This document shows positions 52,952-61,914 of a stretch of DNA of 64,000 bases, one piece after another. Each line of letters starts with the position of its first letter. Within the stretch, counting starts at the first letter, position 1. This DNA comes from Alphaproteobacteria bacterium (GTDB lineage Bacteria > Pseudomonadota > Alphaproteobacteria > DSM-16000 > Inquilinaceae), in contig JANQSN010000033.1 of the NCBI GenBank assembly GCA_028284045.1, forward strand, positions 1 through 64,000, given 5' to 3'. The notes under the pieces are model-generated. The model worked only from the letters and a program-made list of their open reading frames with translations. It had not been told where the DNA came from and did not search any database. The position numbers were made by a program, and so were the translations under genes.

Positions 52952-55822
52952 TTGACCGATCGCGAACAGCGGATGGCACCGCCGCCGGACCGGACCGGGG
53001 GCGCCCCGCCGCCGGACGGTGTCGACAATCCCGACGGGCTGATCGATCGGGCCGATCTGGCGGCCGAGATCGATGCGCTGGTGGCGCGCCATGGCCCGCA
53101 GACCGCCCGATTGCGGGCCGATCTCTTCGCCTTGATCAAGCGGCGGCTTGAGGCCGCCCGCACCGAAGTACGCCGCCGGTTCGAGGTCGATCTGGTTGGC
53201 GGCGAGGCCTGTATGACGTCGCAATGCTATGTCATGGATGTCTTCATTGATGCGTTGGTCGAAATAGCCGAAGGAAAACTCTATTACGTGGCGAATCCGA
53301 CGGCGGCCGACCGGCTGGCCGTCGTGGCGACCGGTGGCTACGGGCGGGGCGAGCTCGCCCCCTTCTCCGACATCGATCTGTTGTTCCTGACGCCCTACAA
53401 GCCGACGCCACGGGTCGAGCAGGTGGTGGAGTTCTGCCTCTACATGCTGTGGGACCTCGGCCTCAAGGTCGGCCATGCCGTCCGCTCGGTCGAGGAGTGC
53501 CTGCGCTGGGCGCGCGACGACATGACGGTCCGCACGACGGTGATGGAAGGCCGGCTGCTCAACGGCGACGCCAGGGTCTTCCACATGTTCCGCCAGCGCC
53601 TGCAACGCGACGTCATCGCCAACTCCGCCCCGGCCTTCATCGAGGCGAAGATGGTGGAACGGGCGGAGCGCCACGACCGGCTCGGCGACAGCCGCTATCT
53701 GCTGGAGCCGAATATCAAGGAAGGCAAGGGCGGCCTGCGCGACCTGCAGCTTCTCGGCTGGATCGGCCGCTACCTGCATGGCAGCCCGGCCATGGCCGAC
53801 ATGGTCAAGGCCGGCCTGCTGACCCAGGAGGAGGAGCGGCGCGCCGCCAAGGCGGCGTCCTTCCTGGCCACGCTGCGCTGCAACCTGCACTACCGCGCCG
53901 ACCGGGCGGAGGAGCGGCTGACCTTCGACGTGCAACCGGCGATCGGCGAGCGCATGGGCTACACCGAGCGCGAGAGCGGCGCGTCGGTCGAGCGCTTCAT
54001 GAAGCACTACTTCATCATCGCCAAATCGGTCGGCGACCTGACGCGCACCGTGCTGGCCGGGCTGGAGGCGGAGCATCTCCACCGCGGCCGGCGCAGCCTG
54101 CGGCTATGGAGCCGCCAGCAGACGGTGGACGGGTTTGCCGTCCAGGGCAGCCGCCTGGCCGCCGCGAGCCCCGATCAGTTCGAGAAGGCGCCGGCCGACC
54201 TCATCCGCTTCTTCCTGGTCGCCCAGCAGCGCGACCGGGACCTGGAGCCCGGCACGCTGAAGCGGATTAGCCGGTCGCTCAAGCTGATCGACGGGACCTT
54301 GCGCGAAGACCCGCAGGCCAACGCCCATTTCCTGGAGATACTGACCGGGCCGCACGACCCGGCCCCGACGCTGCGGCGGATGAACGAGGCCGGCGTGCTC
54401 GGCCGCTTCATCCCCGATTTCGGCCGCGTCGTCGCCCAGATGCAGTACGACATGTACCATGTCTACACGGTCGACGAGCACACCGTGGTCGCGGTCGGCC
54501 TGATGCACCAGCTCGCCCATGGCAAGCTGGCCGATACGATGGTCCATCCGACGGCCGTGATGGCGCAGGTGCTGTCGCCGCGCGCGCTGTTCGTCGCCAT
54601 GCTGCTGCACGACATCGCCAAGGGGCGCGGCGGCGACCATTCGGTGCTGGGCTCGCGCATCGCGCGGCGGCTGGGGCCGCGCCTCGGGCTGACGGCGGAG
54701 GAGACCGATACCGTCGCCTGGCTGGTGCTGTACCACCTGACCATGAGCCAGGCCGCGTTCAAGCGCGATATCGAGGACGACAAGACCGTCCGCGACTTCG
54801 CCGATCTGGTGGGGTCGGTGGAGCGGCTGCGCCAGCTCTATGTGCTGACCACCTGCGACATCCAGGCGGTGGGGCCGGGCCGCTGGACGCCGTGGAAGGG
54901 CACGCTGCTGCGCAATCTCTACGAGCAGACGGCCGCGCGCCTCAGCGGCGGGTTCGAGGCGATGCACCGCGACGCCCGGGTGCAGGCGGCCCAGGGCGAG
55001 CTGCGGGCGGCGTTGGCCGCGGAGGGCGGCTGGGACGAGGCGGATGTCGAGACCTTCCTGGCGGCCGGCTACCCGTCCTATTGGCTGTCGCTGGACACCG
55101 AAACCCATGTCTATCACGCGCAACTGACCCGCTCCGCCCGCCGCCAGGGCCAGGCGCTGACGGTGGAGCGGCGGGTCAACCCGGAGATGGGCATCACCGA
55201 GCTGACCATCTACACCGCCGACCATCCGGGCCTGTTCGCCCATCTCGCCGGGGCACTGGCGGTGGCCGGCGCGAACATCGTCGAGGCCAAGGTGTTCACC
55301 CATACCGATGGCATGGCGCTGGATATCTTCGTCATCCAGGATGCCGCGACCGGCGGCCCGTTCGAGGCCCGCGAGAAGCTGGCCCGGCTGTCCGCCCTGA
55401 TCGCCCGCAGCCTGGAAGGGGTGATGATGCCGGGCGACGAGCTGGCGCGGCGGCGGCCGGCCTACCGGGTGCGCACCGGCATCTTCCGCGTGCCGGCGCG
55501 CGTGCTGATCGACAACGCTGCCAGCCACGCCCACACGGTCATCGAGATCAACGGCCGCGACCGGCCCGGGCTATTGTTCGACGTGACACATGCGTTGAGC
55601 GCGATGGCGTTGCAGATTTCGTCGGCCAAGATCAGCACCTATGGCGAGCGCGCGGTCGACGTCTTCTACGTTAAAGACATATTCGGCATGAAGATCACCC
55701 ACGACCAGCGGATCACCGAGATCCGCGAACGGCTGGAGGCGGCGGTGGACGGCCGGACCTTGCCTGCCCCCGCCGCGGACGATGCGCCGGAGAGCGAACA
55801 GTCGGCGCCGGCCGCGGAATAG
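52952..55822 (+). CDS. glnD: PII uridylyltransferase/uridylyl-removing enzyme
   Basis: GlnD senses glutamine and modifies or demodifies PII proteins to set nitrogen metabolism. The product, up to 956 residues, has the nucleotidyltransferase motif GGYGRGELAPFSDIDLLFL (about 127-145). The GlnD linker (LLEPNIKEGKGGLRDLQ), an HD domain (DEHTVVAVGLMH, LLHDIAKGRGGDHS) and two ACT domains at the C-terminus follow. The start is uncertain: TTG 52952 is the longest common start, ATG 52973 is an alternative, and AGGAGG (52923-52928) is far from both. Confidence 0.95.
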   Translation: MTDREQRMAPPPDRTGGAPPPDGVDNPDGLIDRADLAAEIDALVARHGPQTARLRADLFALIKRRLEAARTEVRRRFEVDLVGGEACMTSQCYVMDVFIDALVEIAEGKLYYVANPTAADRLAVVATGGYGRGELAPFSDIDLLFLTPYKPTPRVEQVVEFCLYMLWDLGLKVGHAVRSVEECLRWARDDMTVRTTVMEGRLLNGDARVFHMFRQRLQRDVIANSAPAFIEAKMVERAERHDRLGDSRYLLEPNIKEGKGGLRDLQLLGWIGRYLHGSPAMADMVKAGLLTQEEERRAAKAASFLATLRCNLHYRADRAEERLTFDVQPAIGERMGYTERESGASVERFMKHYFIIAKSVGDLTRTVLAGLEAEHLHRGRRSLRLWSRQQTVDGFAVQGSRLAAASPDQFEKAPADLIRFFLVAQQRDRDLEPGTLKRISRSLKLIDGTLREDPQANAHFLEILTGPHDPAPTLRRMNEAGVLGRFIPDFGRVVAQMQYDMYHVYTVDEHTVVAVGLMHQLAHGKLADTMVHPTAVMAQVLSPRALFVAMLLHDIAKGRGGDHSVLGSRIARRLGPRLGLTAEETDTVAWLVLYHLTMSQAAFKRDIEDDKTVRDFADLVGSVERLRQLYVLTTCDIQAVGPGRWTPWKGTLLRNLYEQTAARLSGGFEAMHRDARVQAAQGELRAALAAEGGWDEADVETFLAAGYPSYWLSLDTETHVYHAQLTRSARRQGQALTVERRVNPEMGITELTIYTADHPGLFAHLAGALAVAGANIVEAKVFTHTDGMALDIFVIQDAATGGPFEAREKLARLSALIARSLEGVMMPGDELARRRPAYRVRTGIFRVPARVLIDNAASHAHTVIEINGRDRPGLLFDVTHALSAMALQISSAKISTYGERAVDVFYVKDIFGMKITHDQRITEIRERLEAAVDGRTLPAPAADDAPESEQSAPAAE

Positions 55823-55883
55823 CACGGGCGGGCGGCACCAAGACCCGAGCGGCGATAAGCGCAACCTGATGGGGCGGCCAGGG

Positions 55884-57446
55884 ATGAGCCTCGCGCGCGC
55901 GCTCGCCACCGTCGGCGGGCTGACGCTGGTCAGCCGCATCGCCGGCTTCGTGCGCGACGTGCTGACCGCCGGCCTGTTGGGCGCCGGCCCGGTGGCCGAC
56001 GCCTTCTTCGTCGCCTTGCGCCTGCCCAACCTGTTCCGCCGGCTGTTCGCGGAAGGCGCCTTCGCCGTCGCCTTCGTGCCGATGGTGTCGGGCGAGCTGA
56101 AGGCCGGCGGCCGTCCGGCGGCGGTCGCGTTCGCGGAGGAGGCTTTGGCCGCCATGCTGGCGGTCGTGGTGCCGCTGACCGTGCTGGCGCTGATCTTCAT
56201 GCCGGCGGTGATCTCGGTGCTCGCGCCCGGCTTTGGCGGTGAGGCGGGGGCGGCGGCCGACCGCTTCGACCTCGCCGTCTTGTTCAGCCGCATCACCTTT
56301 CCCTATCTGATGCTGATGACCGTGGTGGCGCTGATGGGCGGCCTGTTGAACGCGGTCGATCGCTTCGCCCCCTTCGCCGCCGCGCCGATCGTCTTCAACC
56401 TGACGGTCATCGCCAGCCTGCTGGCGCTGGGTGGCGTGCTGGCCACGCCGGGGCACGCGCTGTCCTGGGGCGTGGCGGCCGCCGGGGCGACGCAGCTTCT
56501 GCTGCTCGCCGTCGCCTGCCGGTCGGCGGGCGTCGAGCTGCGCCTGGTATGGCCGCGGTTCGGGCCGAAGATCCGCCGGCTGGGCCGGCTGATGGCGCCC
56601 GGCGTGGTCGGTGCTGGCGCCCTTCAGCTCAATATCTTCGTCGGCACGCTGCTCGCCTCGCTGCTGCCCACCGGTGCGATCAGCTATCTCTACTTCGCCG
56701 ACCGGCTCTATCAGTTGCCGCTGGGCGTGATCGGCATCGCGCTCGGCACCGCGCTGTTGCCGCTGTTGTCGCGGCGCATCATCGCCGGGGAGACGGCGGG
56801 CGCCGCCCAGACGCAGGCGCGGGCGATCGAGTACGGCCTGCTCCTGGCCTTGCCGGCGACCGCCGGGCTGATCGCCATCCCGGGGCCGATCTTGCAGGTG
56901 TTGTTCGAGCGCGGCGCCTGGGGGCCGGTGGAGACGGCGGCGACCGCGGCGGCTTTGGCCGGCTTCGCCGTCGGCATCCCGGGCTATATCCTGGTCAAGG
57001 TGCTGGCCACGCCGTTCTTCGCCCGGTCGGACACGGTCACGCCGGTGCGCTACGCCATCGCCGCGGCCATCGCCAACATCGCCTTCTCGCTGGCGCTGAT
57101 GGGGCCGTTCGCCCATGTCGGGCTGGCCCTGGCCACCAGTGCCGCGGCCTGGTTGAACGTCGCCCTGCTGCTGCGCGGCCAGGCGCGCCACGGCTATTGG
57201 GGGGCCGCGCCCGGCTTCGCGCGGCGAATCGCCGGCATGGCCGGGGCCAGCGCGCTGATGGGCGTGGCGGTCTGGGGTGCGGAACCGGCATTGGCCGACT
57301 GGTTCGCCGCGGGGTTGGCGGCGCGGGCGGCGGCCCTGGCGCTGCTGGTCGGCGGTGGGGCCGTGGTCTACGCGGTCGCGGTGGTGCTGCTGGGCGGCAT
57401 CGCCCGCGCCGATCTCGCCCGCCTGCTCCGCCGTCGGCGCCGTTGA
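55884..57446 (+). CDS. murJ: Lipid II flippase MurJ
   Basis: MurJ flips lipid II across the inner membrane for peptidoglycan synthesis. The 520-residue, 14-helix protein starts SLARALATVGGLTLVSRIAGFVRDVL and contains ADAFFVALRLPNLFRRLFAEGAF with the essential arginines, and NLTVIASLLALGG. The ATG at 55884 gives the usual N-terminus; another ATG lies at 55869. It follows glnD by 61 bp, as in many alphaproteobacteria. Confidence 0.95.
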   Translation: MSLARALATVGGLTLVSRIAGFVRDVLTAGLLGAGPVADAFFVALRLPNLFRRLFAEGAFAVAFVPMVSGELKAGGRPAAVAFAEEALAAMLAVVVPLTVLALIFMPAVISVLAPGFGGEAGAAADRFDLAVLFSRITFPYLMLMTVVALMGGLLNAVDRFAPFAAAPIVFNLTVIASLLALGGVLATPGHALSWGVAAAGATQLLLLAVACRSAGVELRLVWPRFGPKIRRLGRLMAPGVVGAGALQLNIFVGTLLASLLPTGAISYLYFADRLYQLPLGVIGIALGTALLPLLSRRIIAGETAGAAQTQARAIEYGLLLALPATAGLIAIPGPILQVLFERGAWGPVETAATAAALAGFAVGIPGYILVKVLATPFFARSDTVTPVRYAIAAAIANIAFSLALMGPFAHVGLALATSAAAWLNVALLLRGQARHGYWGAAPGFARRIAGMAGASALMGVAVWGAEPALADWFAAGLAARAAALALLVGGGAVVYAVAVVLLGGIARADLARLLRRRRR

Positions 57447-57507
57447 CCGGGGCGGGCCCTTGACCGGGGCGGGCCCTTGACCTGGGCGGGCCCTTGACCT
57501 GGGCGGG
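57443..57507. repeat. 17-bp tandem repeat, 3.8 copies
   Basis: Copies at 57443-57459, 57460-57476, 57477-57493 and 57494-57507 (partial) share TTGACCGGGGCGGGCCC, with G or T at position 7. The first copy contains the murJ stop codon. The first two copies are identical, so expansion is recent. The array fills most of the gap before trpS. Confidence 0.9.
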
Positions 57508-57555
57508 GTGGAGCGGCTATCCGCCCCCGCGACCGACGACGCGGACACCACCCCC

Positions 57556-58566
57556 ATGCGACGCATCCTCTCCGGCATCCAGCCGACGGCGAAGATTCAT
57601 ATCGGCAACTATCTCGGTGCCGTGCGCAATTGGGTGCGCTTGCAGCGGGAGGACTACGACCCGCTGTTCTGCGCGGTCGACCTGCATGCGCTGACCGTGC
57701 CGCAGGACCCGGCGGAACTGCGTGCCGCGACGCGCGAGATGGTCGCGACGCTGATGGCCGCCGGCATCGATCCCGACCGCTCCACCATCTTCGTGCAGAG
57801 CCACGTGCCGGCGCATAGCGAGCTTGCCTGGCTGTTCTCCTGCGTCACGCCCATGGGCTGGCTGAACCGCATGACCCAGTTCAAGGAGAAGGCGGGCAAG
57901 CACCGCGACCAGGCGATGGTCGGCCTCTACACCTATCCGGTGCTGATGGCCGCCGACATCCTGGTCTATCAGGCGACGCATGTGCCGGTGGGCGAGGACC
58001 AGAAGCAGCATCTGGAGCTGGCCCGCGAGATCGCCGGCAGCTTCAACCACCGCTACGGCGTCGACCTGTTCCCGCTGCCGGAACCGCAGATCCTGGGCGA
58101 GGCGACGCGCGTCATGTCGCTGCGCGACGGCACGAAGAAGATGAGCAAGTCCGACGCCTCGGACTTCTCGCGCATCAACCTGACCGACGATGCCGATCTG
58201 ATCGCCCAGAAGATCCGCAAGGCCAAGACCGATCCCGAGCCGCTGCCCAGCGAGCCGGCGGGCCTGGACGGCCGGGCGGAGGCGGCCAATCTGGTCGCGC
58301 TCTACGCCGCCATGGCCGAGCAGCCGCCCGCCGCGGTGCTGGCCGACTATGGCGGGCAGAACTTCGCGCCCTTCAAGGCCGCCCTGGCCGACCTGATGGT
58401 CGCGCATCTGGCCCCGATCGCCGGGGAGCTGCGGCGCCTGCTGGCCGATCCGGGCACGGTGGAGGCGGTGCTGGCCCGTGGGGCGGCGCGCGCCCGGGCG
58501 CTGGGCGAGACCACGCTGGCCGAGACGCAGGAGACCATGGGGCTGCTCGCCCGCCCCACCGGATAA
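57556..58566 (+). CDS. trpS: Tryptophanyl-tRNA synthetase
   Basis: TrpS charges tRNA-Trp. The 336 residues from ATG 57556 show the class Ic signatures: [17 protein letters not shown] (HIGH equivalent), [22 protein letters not shown], and [10 protein letters not shown] (KMSKS loop). Length is normal. The upstream GTG at 57508 would add 16 residues without similarity. The tandem repeat between murJ and this gene may affect the leader but does not reach the coding start. Confidence 0.96.
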   Translation: MRRILSGIQPTAKIHIGNYLGAVRNWVRLQREDYDPLFCAVDLHALTVPQDPAELRAATREMVATLMAAGIDPDRSTIFVQSHVPAHSELAWLFSCVTPMGWLNRMTQFKEKAGKHRDQAMVGLYTYPVLMAADILVYQATHVPVGEDQKQHLELAREIAGSFNHRYGVDLFPLPEPQILGEATRVMSLRDGTKKMSKSDASDFSRINLTDDADLIAQKIRKAKTDPEPLPSEPAGLDGRAEAANLVALYAAMAEQPPAAVLADYGGQNFAPFKAALADLMVAHLAPIAGELRRLLADPGTVEAVLARGAARARALGETTLAETQETMGLLARPTG

Positions 58567-58697
58567 CCGCTTGCACCAAAGGGTATTTCGGCCGACAGTG
58601 CCCTCGGCGCGCCCGCGCCTGGCAGAGCCTCTCGGGACCGCTGTCCGCCGCGTCGCCGTGCGCTGCCCCGCGCGTCCGCCGAGCTGCTGCCCGTCCG

Positions 58698-59663
58698 ATG
58701 CAGATCTATCTGCCCATCGCCGAGATGACGGTGAATGCCCTGGTGATTCTGGGCATGGGCGGGGTCGTCGGCTTCCTGTCCGGGCTGTTCGGCGTCGGCG
58801 GCGGATTTCTGATGACGCCGCTGTTGATCTTCATCGGCGTGCCGGCGGCGGTGGCCGTCGGCACCCAGGCCAATCAGCTCGTCGCCGCGTCGGTTTCCGG
58901 CGTGCTGGCGCATTGGCGGCGCGGCAATGTCGACGTCAAGCTCGGGCTGGTGATGCTCGCCGGCTCCAGCGTCGGCACCGTGCTCGGCGTCTGGCTGTTC
59001 GGCATCCTGAAGCGGCTCGGCCAGATCGACGTGGCCATTGCGCTCAGCTACGTGGTCTTTCTGGGCATCATCGGCGGGCTGATGCTGGTGGAGAGCCTGC
59101 GGGCGTTGATCCGCCGCCGGCGCCCGGGCACCCGGCGCAGCAAGCTGCACCACCACAACTTCCTGCACGGGCTGCCGCTGAAGACCCGGTTCCACAAATC
59201 GCGGCTCTATGTCTCCATCCTGCTGCCCATCGCCATCGGCGCGGTCGGCGGCTTCCTGGTGGCGATCATGGGGATCGGCGGCGGGTTCTTCCTGGTGCCG
59301 GCGATGATCTATCTGTTGGGCATGCCGGCCTCCACGGTGGCCGGCACGTCGCTCTTCCAGATCATCTTCACCACCGCCATCGCCACCTTCCTGCAGGCCC
59401 AGCAGAACCAGACGGTGGATGTCGTGCTGGCCGTCCTGCTGCTGGCCGGCGGGGTCATCGGCGCGCAGTTCGGCAGCCGCGCCAGCGGCCGGCTGCGCGG
59501 CGACCAGGCGCGGGCGCTGTTGGCGGCGCTGGTGCTGGCGGTCTGCATCAAGCTGCTGATCGACCTGGTGGCGACGCCGCAGAGCCTCTATTCCGTCACG
59601 CCGATCGAGCCGGTGCCGACGGTCGCGGACCCGTCGGCCCTGGCGCCGGGAGCCGGGCAATGA
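58698..59663 (+). CDS. TauE/SafE-family permease, paired with TIGR02186
   Basis: The 321-residue membrane protein has the TauE/SafE duplicated pattern, with FGVGGGFLMTPLL in the first half and MGIGGGFFLVPAM in the second. A His/Arg-rich cytosolic loop (SKLHHHNFLHGL) joins them. It is longer than the permease at 96-878 and not a close paralogue. Its stop overlaps the start of the TIGR02186 gene (ATGA); I recall this pair as recurrent, so the partner probably serves the same transporter. The transported anion is not known. Confidence 0.88.
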   Translation: MQIYLPIAEMTVNALVILGMGGVVGFLSGLFGVGGGFLMTPLLIFIGVPAAVAVGTQANQLVAASVSGVLAHWRRGNVDVKLGLVMLAGSSVGTVLGVWLFGILKRLGQIDVAIALSYVVFLGIIGGLMLVESLRALIRRRRPGTRRSKLHHHNFLHGLPLKTRFHKSRLYVSILLPIAIGAVGGFLVAIMGIGGGFFLVPAMIYLLGMPASTVAGTSLFQIIFTTAIATFLQAQQNQTVDVVLAVLLLAGGVIGAQFGSRASGRLRGDQARALLAALVLAVCIKLLIDLVATPQSLYSVTPIEPVPTVADPSALAPGAGQ

Positions 59664-60436
59664 GCGCCTGGGCCGCCGCGAGCATCCGGCATGTCGGCCG
59701 GCTGCTGGTGCTGGCCGCCTGGCTGGTGGCGGCCACCCCCGGCCCGGCGGCGGCGCAGCCGCTGGTCGCCGACCTGTCCGATCATCTGATCGCCATCGCC
59801 ACCGACTTCACCGGGCGCGAGGTGGTGCTGTTCGGCGCGCTCGATGCGCCGGGCGACGTGGTGGTGGTGGTGCGCGGCCCCGAGCAGGAGATGGTGGTGC
59901 GCCAGAAGCAGCGGCGCCTGGGCATCTGGCTGAATGTGGAGAGCATGAGCTTCGTCGGCGTGCCCAGCTTCTACGGGGTCGCCTCCAGCCGCTCGATCGC
60001 CGATGTCGCGCCGCGGGCGGTGCGCGAGCGCTATGGCATCGGCGTGCACAGCCTGCGCCTGGATCCCAGCGATCCCGACGACCGCGGCACCATCGACTAT
60101 GCGATCTTCCGCCGCGCGCTGATCGAGCAGAAGCAGAGCACCGACCTGTTCGGCCGGACCGTGCGGCCGGTGGTCTTCCTGGGCGACCGGCTGTTCCGCA
60201 CCAATATCGTCTTCCCCGCCAATGTGCCGACCGGGCAATATACGGTCAGCGTCTATCTGCTGCGCGACGGGGCGGTCGTGGGGGCGCAGACGACGCCGCT
60301 GGCCGTCAACAAGGTGGGGATCGGGGCTGCCGTCTTCACCTTTGCCCATCGGCAGAGCGCGATCTATGGCGCCATCGCCATCCTGATCGCCGTGGCGGCG
60401 GGCTGGTTGGCCGGTTTCGTGTTCCGCCGCTCATGA
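59660..60436 (+). CDS. TIGR02186 family membrane protein
   Basis: The 258-residue product has a signal peptide (cleavage near AAAQPLVADL). A beta-rich periplasmic domain follows (FTGREVVLFGALDAPGDVVVVVRGP, FRTNIVFPANVPTGQYTVSVYLLRDG), then a C-terminal transmembrane helix (about 233-254) ending FRRS. This matches TIGR02186, whose members sit next to TauE/SafE permeases. A periplasmic accessory role for the permease is inferred from the 4-bp overlap. Confidence 0.85.
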   Translation: MSAWAAASIRHVGRLLVLAAWLVAATPGPAAAQPLVADLSDHLIAIATDFTGREVVLFGALDAPGDVVVVVRGPEQEMVVRQKQRRLGIWLNVESMSFVGVPSFYGVASSRSIADVAPRAVRERYGIGVHSLRLDPSDPDDRGTIDYAIFRRALIEQKQSTDLFGRTVRPVVFLGDRLFRTNIVFPANVPTGQYTVSVYLLRDGAVVGAQTTPLAVNKVGIGAAVFTFAHRQSAIYGAIAILIAVAAGWLAGFVFRRS

Positions 60437-60503
60437 GCCGCGGCACGAGGCCCCGCCGTCGGGCATCGCGAATCGACCAAATGGCACTACGGACTCGTCA
60501 GCC

Positions 60504-61043
60504 ATGACCGATAACGACGCCGCATCTGACACCCCACCGTCCGCCGGCGAGCCGGGCGGGGGCCGGCCGCCCCGGGTCTTCCTGGTGGTGGTCGACGACA
60601 GCCAGGAATGGCGCACGGCGCTTCGCTTCGCCTGCCGGCGCGCGGTCGTCCTGCAGGCGCGCATCGCGCTGTTGCGGGTGCTGGAACCCGACGAGTACGA
60701 CAACTGGATGAATGTCGGCGCTGTGATGCGCGAGGAGCAGCGCGAGCAGGCCGAACGCCTGCTGCAGCGCATCGCCCGCTCGGTCAACGAGCTGGCGCAG
60801 ACCATGCCCGTGCTGATCGTGCGCGAGGGCATCGCGCGCGAAGAGGTGACCAAGCTGATCGAGGAGATGCCGGGCATCTGCGGCCTGGTGCTGGGCGCCA
60901 GCCCCTCGGCCGACGGTCCCGGACCGCTGATCCAGCACTTCACCGGCAAGCGGATCGGCCGCCTGCGCGTGCCGGTGACCATCGTCCCCGGCGGCCTCAG
61001 CGACGAAGATATCGACGACCTGACGGCCGGCGCGGGGGGGTGA
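60504..61043 (+). CDS. Universal stress protein (UspA family)
   Basis: The 179-residue product has one Usp domain. VFLVVVDDSQEWRTALRFAC starts the fold near residue 25, a long helix (REEQREQAERLLQR) follows, and LVLGASPSADGPGP is near the C-terminus. The usual ATP-binding G-2x-G-9x-G[ST] pattern is only partly kept, so it may be a non-ATP-binding type. A Pro/Gly-rich 22-residue N-terminal tail is unusual. It lies between TIGR02186 and nfu in the same direction. Confidence 0.87.
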   Translation: MTDNDAASDTPPSAGEPGGGRPPRVFLVVVDDSQEWRTALRFACRRAVVLQARIALLRVLEPDEYDNWMNVGAVMREEQREQAERLLQRIARSVNELAQTMPVLIVREGIAREEVTKLIEEMPGICGLVLGASPSADGPGPLIQHFTGKRIGRLRVPVTIVPGGLSDEDIDDLTAGAGG

Positions 61044-61153
61044 GGGTTGCGTCCGTGGCGCTTGAATTCCTCGGCTGGCTGCCTAAGTGAGGCAAAACCG
61101 TGGCGCCCGGAACCGGCGCGCCCGGCGCTCGTCTCGTGTGGGAGCATCAGCGG

Positions 61154-61711
61154 ATGTTCATTCAAACCGAACAGACGCCCAACCCGGCCAGTCTGAAGTT
61201 TCTGCCCGGCTTGGCCGTCATGGGCGACGCCGGCACCGCCAATTTCCCCGATGCCGACAGTGCCGGCGTCTCGCCGCTGGCGGAGCGGCTGTTCGCCGTG
61301 GACGGCGTCACCGGGGTGTTCTTCGGCAGCGACTTCGTCACCGTCACCAAGACCGAGGACAAGGAGTGGTACCTCCTGAAGCCGGCCATCCTGGGCGCGC
61401 TGATGGAGCACTTCACCACGGGCCGGCCGCTGATCACCGGCACGCTGGCCGCGGGCGACAGCGCGCCGGCGGGCGAGGAAGACACGGTGGTGACCCAGAT
61501 CAAGGAGCTGTTGGACATCCGCGTCCGCCCCGCGGTCGCCCAGGACGGCGGCGACATCATCTTCGAGGGTTTCGAGGACGGGGTCGTCTACCTGCATCTG
61601 CAGGGGTCGTGCTCCGGCTGCCCGAGTTCGACCATGACCTTGAAGGCGGGCATCGAAAACATGCTGCGCCACTATATCCCCGAGGTTCGGGAGGTGCGCC
61701 AGAGCGCTTAA
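61154..61711 (+). CDS. NfuA/NifU-like Fe-S carrier protein
   Basis: The 185 residues from ATG 61154 start MFIQTEQTPNPASLKFLPG, the eukaryote-type Nfu N-terminal domain. The C-terminal NifU domain has RVRPAVAQDGGDI and the cluster motif CSGCPSS (C-x-x-C). Such proteins hand [4Fe-4S] clusters to targets; the closest relatives are mitochondrial NFU1 and alphaproteobacterial Nfu. An upstream in-frame start at 61100 lacks family similarity. Confidence 0.93.
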   Translation: MFIQTEQTPNPASLKFLPGLAVMGDAGTANFPDADSAGVSPLAERLFAVDGVTGVFFGSDFVTVTKTEDKEWYLLKPAILGALMEHFTTGRPLITGTLAAGDSAPAGEEDTVVTQIKELLDIRVRPAVAQDGGDIIFEGFEDGVVYLHLQGSCSGCPSSTMTLKAGIENMLRHYIPEVREVRQSA

Positions 61712-61914
61712 GCGCCGGCAACCGGGCGGCCCCCGCCGCCGGGTATCCGAAGGGGCTGCCGGCGTCCGGCGGCCTTCCCCCGATCGAGACGGCGATCACC
61801 GAACCGGCTTCCCCGTGCGAACCCGCACGGCCCGGGTCGCCCGCGGCCACGGCCGCGGCGCCGATTCACCCATTGTCAGAGAGTTAGGCCTAAGGTCCGG
61901 CACCGTAGGAAGAG

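Noticed and set aside
55713-57578. Leftward 621-codon frame opposite murJ
   Set aside because: Antisense shadow of murJ; no plausible protein features.
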